NCBI GenBank assembly: GCA_040757055.1
Contig: JBFLXY010000008.1
Span: 62,001-126,000 of the forward strand
From: JAJZRJ01 sp040757055
GTDB lineage: Bacteria; Desulfobacterota; Desulfobulbia; Desulfobulbales; Desulfurivibrionaceae
Direction of reading: 5' to 3'
DNA length: 64,000 nucleotides
Shown here piece after piece: positions 62,131-64,000 of this stretch (position 1 is its first letter; every line of letters begins with the position of its first letter). The notes beneath the pieces are model-generated. The model did not search any database. It was given only the letters and a program-made list of their open reading frames with translations, and was not told where the DNA came from. A program made the translations under genes and the position numbers.

Positions 62131-62170
62131 CTTCTCTGATTTCCTTTGTGGTTGTCTGTTCCGAAGGTTG

Positions 62171-62956
62171 CTAAATGACCCCGCTGCCGAGCAGCACGGC
62201 GATCAGGAATAACATGGCCGCCACCAGAAGCTGCACGGCGCGGAGCGTCACCTTTTTGATCAGGCGGCTGCCGGCAAAGGCGCCGGCAAAGGCGCCGGCA
62301 AAGGCGGCCAGGATGGCCACCGCGATGAGCGGCAGATTGTCCTGCACCTCCGCCGACCCGAGCAGACCCGCATAGACGGTGAGGCGGGAGAGATCCACCA
62401 GGGCCGCGATCACGACGCCGGTGCCGATGAAGGCCTCCTTGCCCAAGCCGCTCTTGATGAGAAAGGCGCTGCGGAAGGCGCCCTGGTTGCCGGAGAGCCC
62501 GCCGAAAAAGCCGCTCAAAAGCCCCCCGGCCGGGATGTATTTCTTGTCGATGGCCAGGCGGTTGAAGGCCGGCCACAGTTCCAGCGCGGCAAAACCGGCC
62601 ATGAGCAGGGCCACCACCAACTTGACCGGATGGATCACAAACTCCCGGCCACCTGCCTGCCACGCAGTGAGCGGTGCCAGGTCCGCCAGCCAGAGAAGCA
62701 GCCCGGCGCCGGCAAAACTCGCCAGAAAGGCGGGCAGGCCGAAGTGCAGCACCGTGGGCCAGTCCGCCCGCCGGCTGAAGAGTCCGACCTTGAAAAGGTT
62801 GTTGGCAAAGTGGACCAGCGCGGTCTGGGCAATGGCCACCTCCACCGGAAAGAAGAGGGCAAAGACCGGCATGAGCAGGGTGCCGAGGCCGAAGCCGGAA
62901 AAGAGGGTGAGGCCCGAGGCCAGCAGGGCCGCCGTGCTGATGAGCAGATATTCCAT
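62171..62956 (-). CDS. TauE/SafE-family permease, short form
   Basis: A 261-residue membrane protein of about eight helices: GLTLFSGFGLGTLLMPVFAL near the N-terminus and GGLLSGFFGGLSGNQGAF in the middle are the two family signatures. It probably exports an anion such as sulfite or a sulfonate. Near residues 219-230 the helix carries the repeat GAFAGAFAG, encoded by three exact 12-base repeats at 62270-62305. GAGG about seven bases upstream supports the ATG at 62956. It leads a two-gene unit with the methyltransferase. Confidence 0.87.
   Translation of the reverse strand: MEYLLISTAALLASGLTLFSGFGLGTLLMPVFALFFPVEVAIAQTALVHFANNLFKVGLFSRRADWPTVLHFGLPAFLASFAGAGLLLWLADLAPLTAWQAGGREFVIHPVKLVVALLMAGFAALELWPAFNRLAIDKKYIPAGGLLSGFFGGLSGNQGAFRSAFLIKSGLGKEAFIGTGVVIAALVDLSRLTVYAGLLGSAEVQDNLPLIAVAILAAFAGAFAGAFAGSRLIKKVTLRAVQLLVAAMLFLIAVLLGSGVI
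62270..62305. repeat. Three tandem 12-base repeats within the TauE gene
   Basis: Three exact copies of GCCGGCAAAGGC at 62270-62281, 62282-62293 and 62294-62305. On the coding strand they add GAFA units in a membrane helix; copy number changes would lengthen the helix by four residues without shifting the frame. Confidence 0.85.
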
Positions 62957-63024
62957 AACATCCTCGTGCGCTGGGGCTCATAAAAGGCCAAACAGAGAGG
63001 CACCGCCAGCCGCCCATACGCGCA

Positions 63025-63059
63025 GCAACGGGGATGCCCTGATTGGACATCCCCGTTGC
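63025..63059 (-). terminator. Stem-loop after the MtrB/PioB gene
   Basis: Perfect 12-base arms 63025-63036 and 63048-63059 with an 11-base loop, 34 bases past the stop of the leftward barrel gene. No T tract follows, so it may be an mRNA-stabilising stem or a Rho-assisted terminator. The rest of the 136-base gap shows nothing else. Confidence 0.55.
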
Positions 63060-63092
63060 AGGAGAGAGAGGGAACGAGAAGGGGGGTCTCGC

Positions 63093-64000
63093 TTAATACC
63101 GGTACGTCAGGGTGATCGCGCTGTAATGGGCCTCGTAACTCGGCCCAAGGTAGCTGCCCAGGTTGATCAGCCGGTTGCCCCACTGGGTGGAACTGGCCGA
63201 CGAGGTGTCGCGCAGCAGGTACTCGCTGCCCACCGATTCCGCCCATGGGGTGTTGGCCTCCTGCATCCAGTCGCTGATCTTGTAGCGGTCATAGATGTAG
63301 TGCAGGCCAAAGACCAGATTCTTCACGAACTGGTACTCCAGGGTGGCGTTGAGATTGTACTGCTTGTGGGAGACCGTCTCCGGGTTGCGGAAGGCGAACT
63401 CATGGGTGTCCGCCAGGGTGTTGTCCGGGTTCACCGAAGACTGGGTGCCGAAACCGCTGTACTCGATATCCACCTTGCCCTGAGAATAGGAGTAGTCCGT
63501 GGCCAGGCGGAGCTTGCCGGGGATGATCTCATAACCCAGCCCCAGACCGATGGTGTTGGTCTTGTCGTCGGTCACCGCCATCCACTGGCTCGTCTCCCTG
63601 GTCCATGGCCCAAGCTCTGCGCCGGCCGCAACGTCGGTCGGGTCGAGCTTGTTGTTCTCGTTGAACTCCAGGCCGCGCTGGGTGGATTCGATGACCTCCC
63701 GGCTGCCAAAGAGGTTCAGGGTCAACCGGTCGGTGGGCGCATAGGCCGCGTCCAGGGCATAGCGCTGGGTCTTGGTCTCCAGCAGGCCGAGCTGGTCGCC
63801 GGGGGTGGTGGCGACGTTATCCGCCGGATCCTCGCCTGTTCCCAAGGCGAGCAGGGGCTGGACCGGAACGACGCCGGAATCGTAATCATCCTTCCGGTAG
63901 AGATAGGAGGCGGTCACGTCCAGCCCCTCCATGGGCATGATCGTGGCGGCAATATCGAACTGATCCCGCTCCCGGTCGGAGACGTCGAACTTCCGCATGT
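63093..64000 (-). CDS. MtrB/PioB-family decaheme-associated outer-membrane barrel, C-terminal part (cut by window edge)
   Basis: About 302 residues of a leftward gene that continues beyond the window. Alternating amphipathic strands with turns such as VSDRERDQFDIAATIMP, DRLTLNLFGSREV and NLVFGLHYIYDRYKISDW, and a C-terminal end SAITLTYRY with terminal aromatic, indicate an outer-membrane beta-barrel. The pattern FDVSDRERDQFD... resembles MtrB/PioB proteins, which sheathe a decaheme cytochrome to move electrons across the outer membrane. If right, the cytochrome gene should lie just beyond the window. The N-terminal CxxC region typical of MtrB is outside the view. Confidence 0.65.
   Translation of the reverse strand, partial: MRKFDVSDRERDQFDIAATIMPMEGLDVTASYLYRKDDYDSGVVPVQPLLALGTGEDPADNVATTPGDQLGLLETKTQRYALDAAYAPTDRLTLNLFGSREVIESTQRGLEFNENNKLDPTDVAAGAELGPWTRETSQWMAVTDDKTNTIGLGLGYEIIPGKLRLATDYSYSQGKVDIEYSGFGTQSSVNPDNTLADTHEFAFRNPETVSHKQYNLNATLEYQFVKNLVFGLHYIYDRYKISDWMQEANTPWAESVGSEYLLRDTSSASSTQWGNRLINLGSYLGPSYEAHYSAITLTYRY

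Noticed and set aside
62270..62305. Possible CRISPR or regulatory repeat
   Set aside because: Units are 12 bases without spacers and lie in frame within a gene, so this is a coding tandem repeat.

Overview
The window is GC-rich, densely packed bacterial DNA: no gap between genes exceeds about 280 bases, and no rRNA, tRNA or CRISPR array was seen. The gene content points to a Gram-negative anaerobe of the Desulfobacterota type, probably near Desulfobulbales. The signs are an Mrp/Mbh-type antiporter cluster, FeoAB, TauE/SafE permeases, a MtrB/PioB-type outer-membrane barrel, a TonB receptor with a YfiR/hybrid-kinase pair, and HDOD and CheW signalling proteins. The taxonomic placement is inference from content only.

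Layout. 1-8.3 kb: the start of holA (leftward), then a rightward run of an extended SDR, a Ser/Thr kinase with a cyclic-nucleotide-binding (CNB) domain, endonuclease IV, a HEAT-repeat/nucleotide-cyclase protein and a lone CNB protein, facing a leftward gene that fuses endonuclease III to exonuclease III. 8.3-17.6 kb: a TauE/SafE permease with a small membrane partner, then a ten-gene antiporter operon (E-F-G-DUF4040-B-C-D-D-small-D). 17.6-24.9 kb: a lone GspG pseudopilin, then a leftward ABC system (ATPase, permease-GldG fusion, DUF4340 protein) preceded by a remarkable multi-hairpin element and htpG. 25-31.9 kb: an HDOD protein, a REC-solute-binding-CheW fusion, a rhodanese and the feoA-feoB-Cys-rich operon. 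31.8-41.3 kb: a PilZ protein, a eukaryote-like HisH-HisF fusion with rdgB and a fused SpmA-SpmB protein, then a YfiR / hybrid histidine kinase / TonB-receptor operon. 41.4-48.9 kb: a peroxiredoxin behind a Fur-type box, aroK-aroC, a DUF4143 ATPase, and glgA-unknown-gapA. 48.9-51.25 kb: a short accessory insert (low-GC coiled-coil membrane protein, SHOCT protein, MqsRA toxin-antitoxin). 51.2-64 kb: a 1,415-residue PPDK-like protein without the PEP barrel, a duplicated 100-residue unknown pair, a DUF523/DUF1722 protein, a lipocalin lipoprotein, UV damage endonuclease, an SDR/DUF2867 protein, alanine dehydrogenase, a methyltransferase-like membrane protein, a second TauE permease, and the C-terminal part of a MtrB/PioB barrel.

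Themes. DNA repair is heavily represented (nfo, nth-xth, uvdE, with rdgB for nucleotide sanitation). Unusual gene fusions recur (Nth-Xth, HisH-HisF, SpmA-SpmB, permease-GldG, REC-SBP-CheW). The kinase-CNB, HEAT-cyclase and CNB genes look like a local cyclic-nucleotide module. The least explained items are the five-stem hairpin element at 22.8-23.0 kb, the REC-SBP-CheW protein, and the giant PPDK-like protein.
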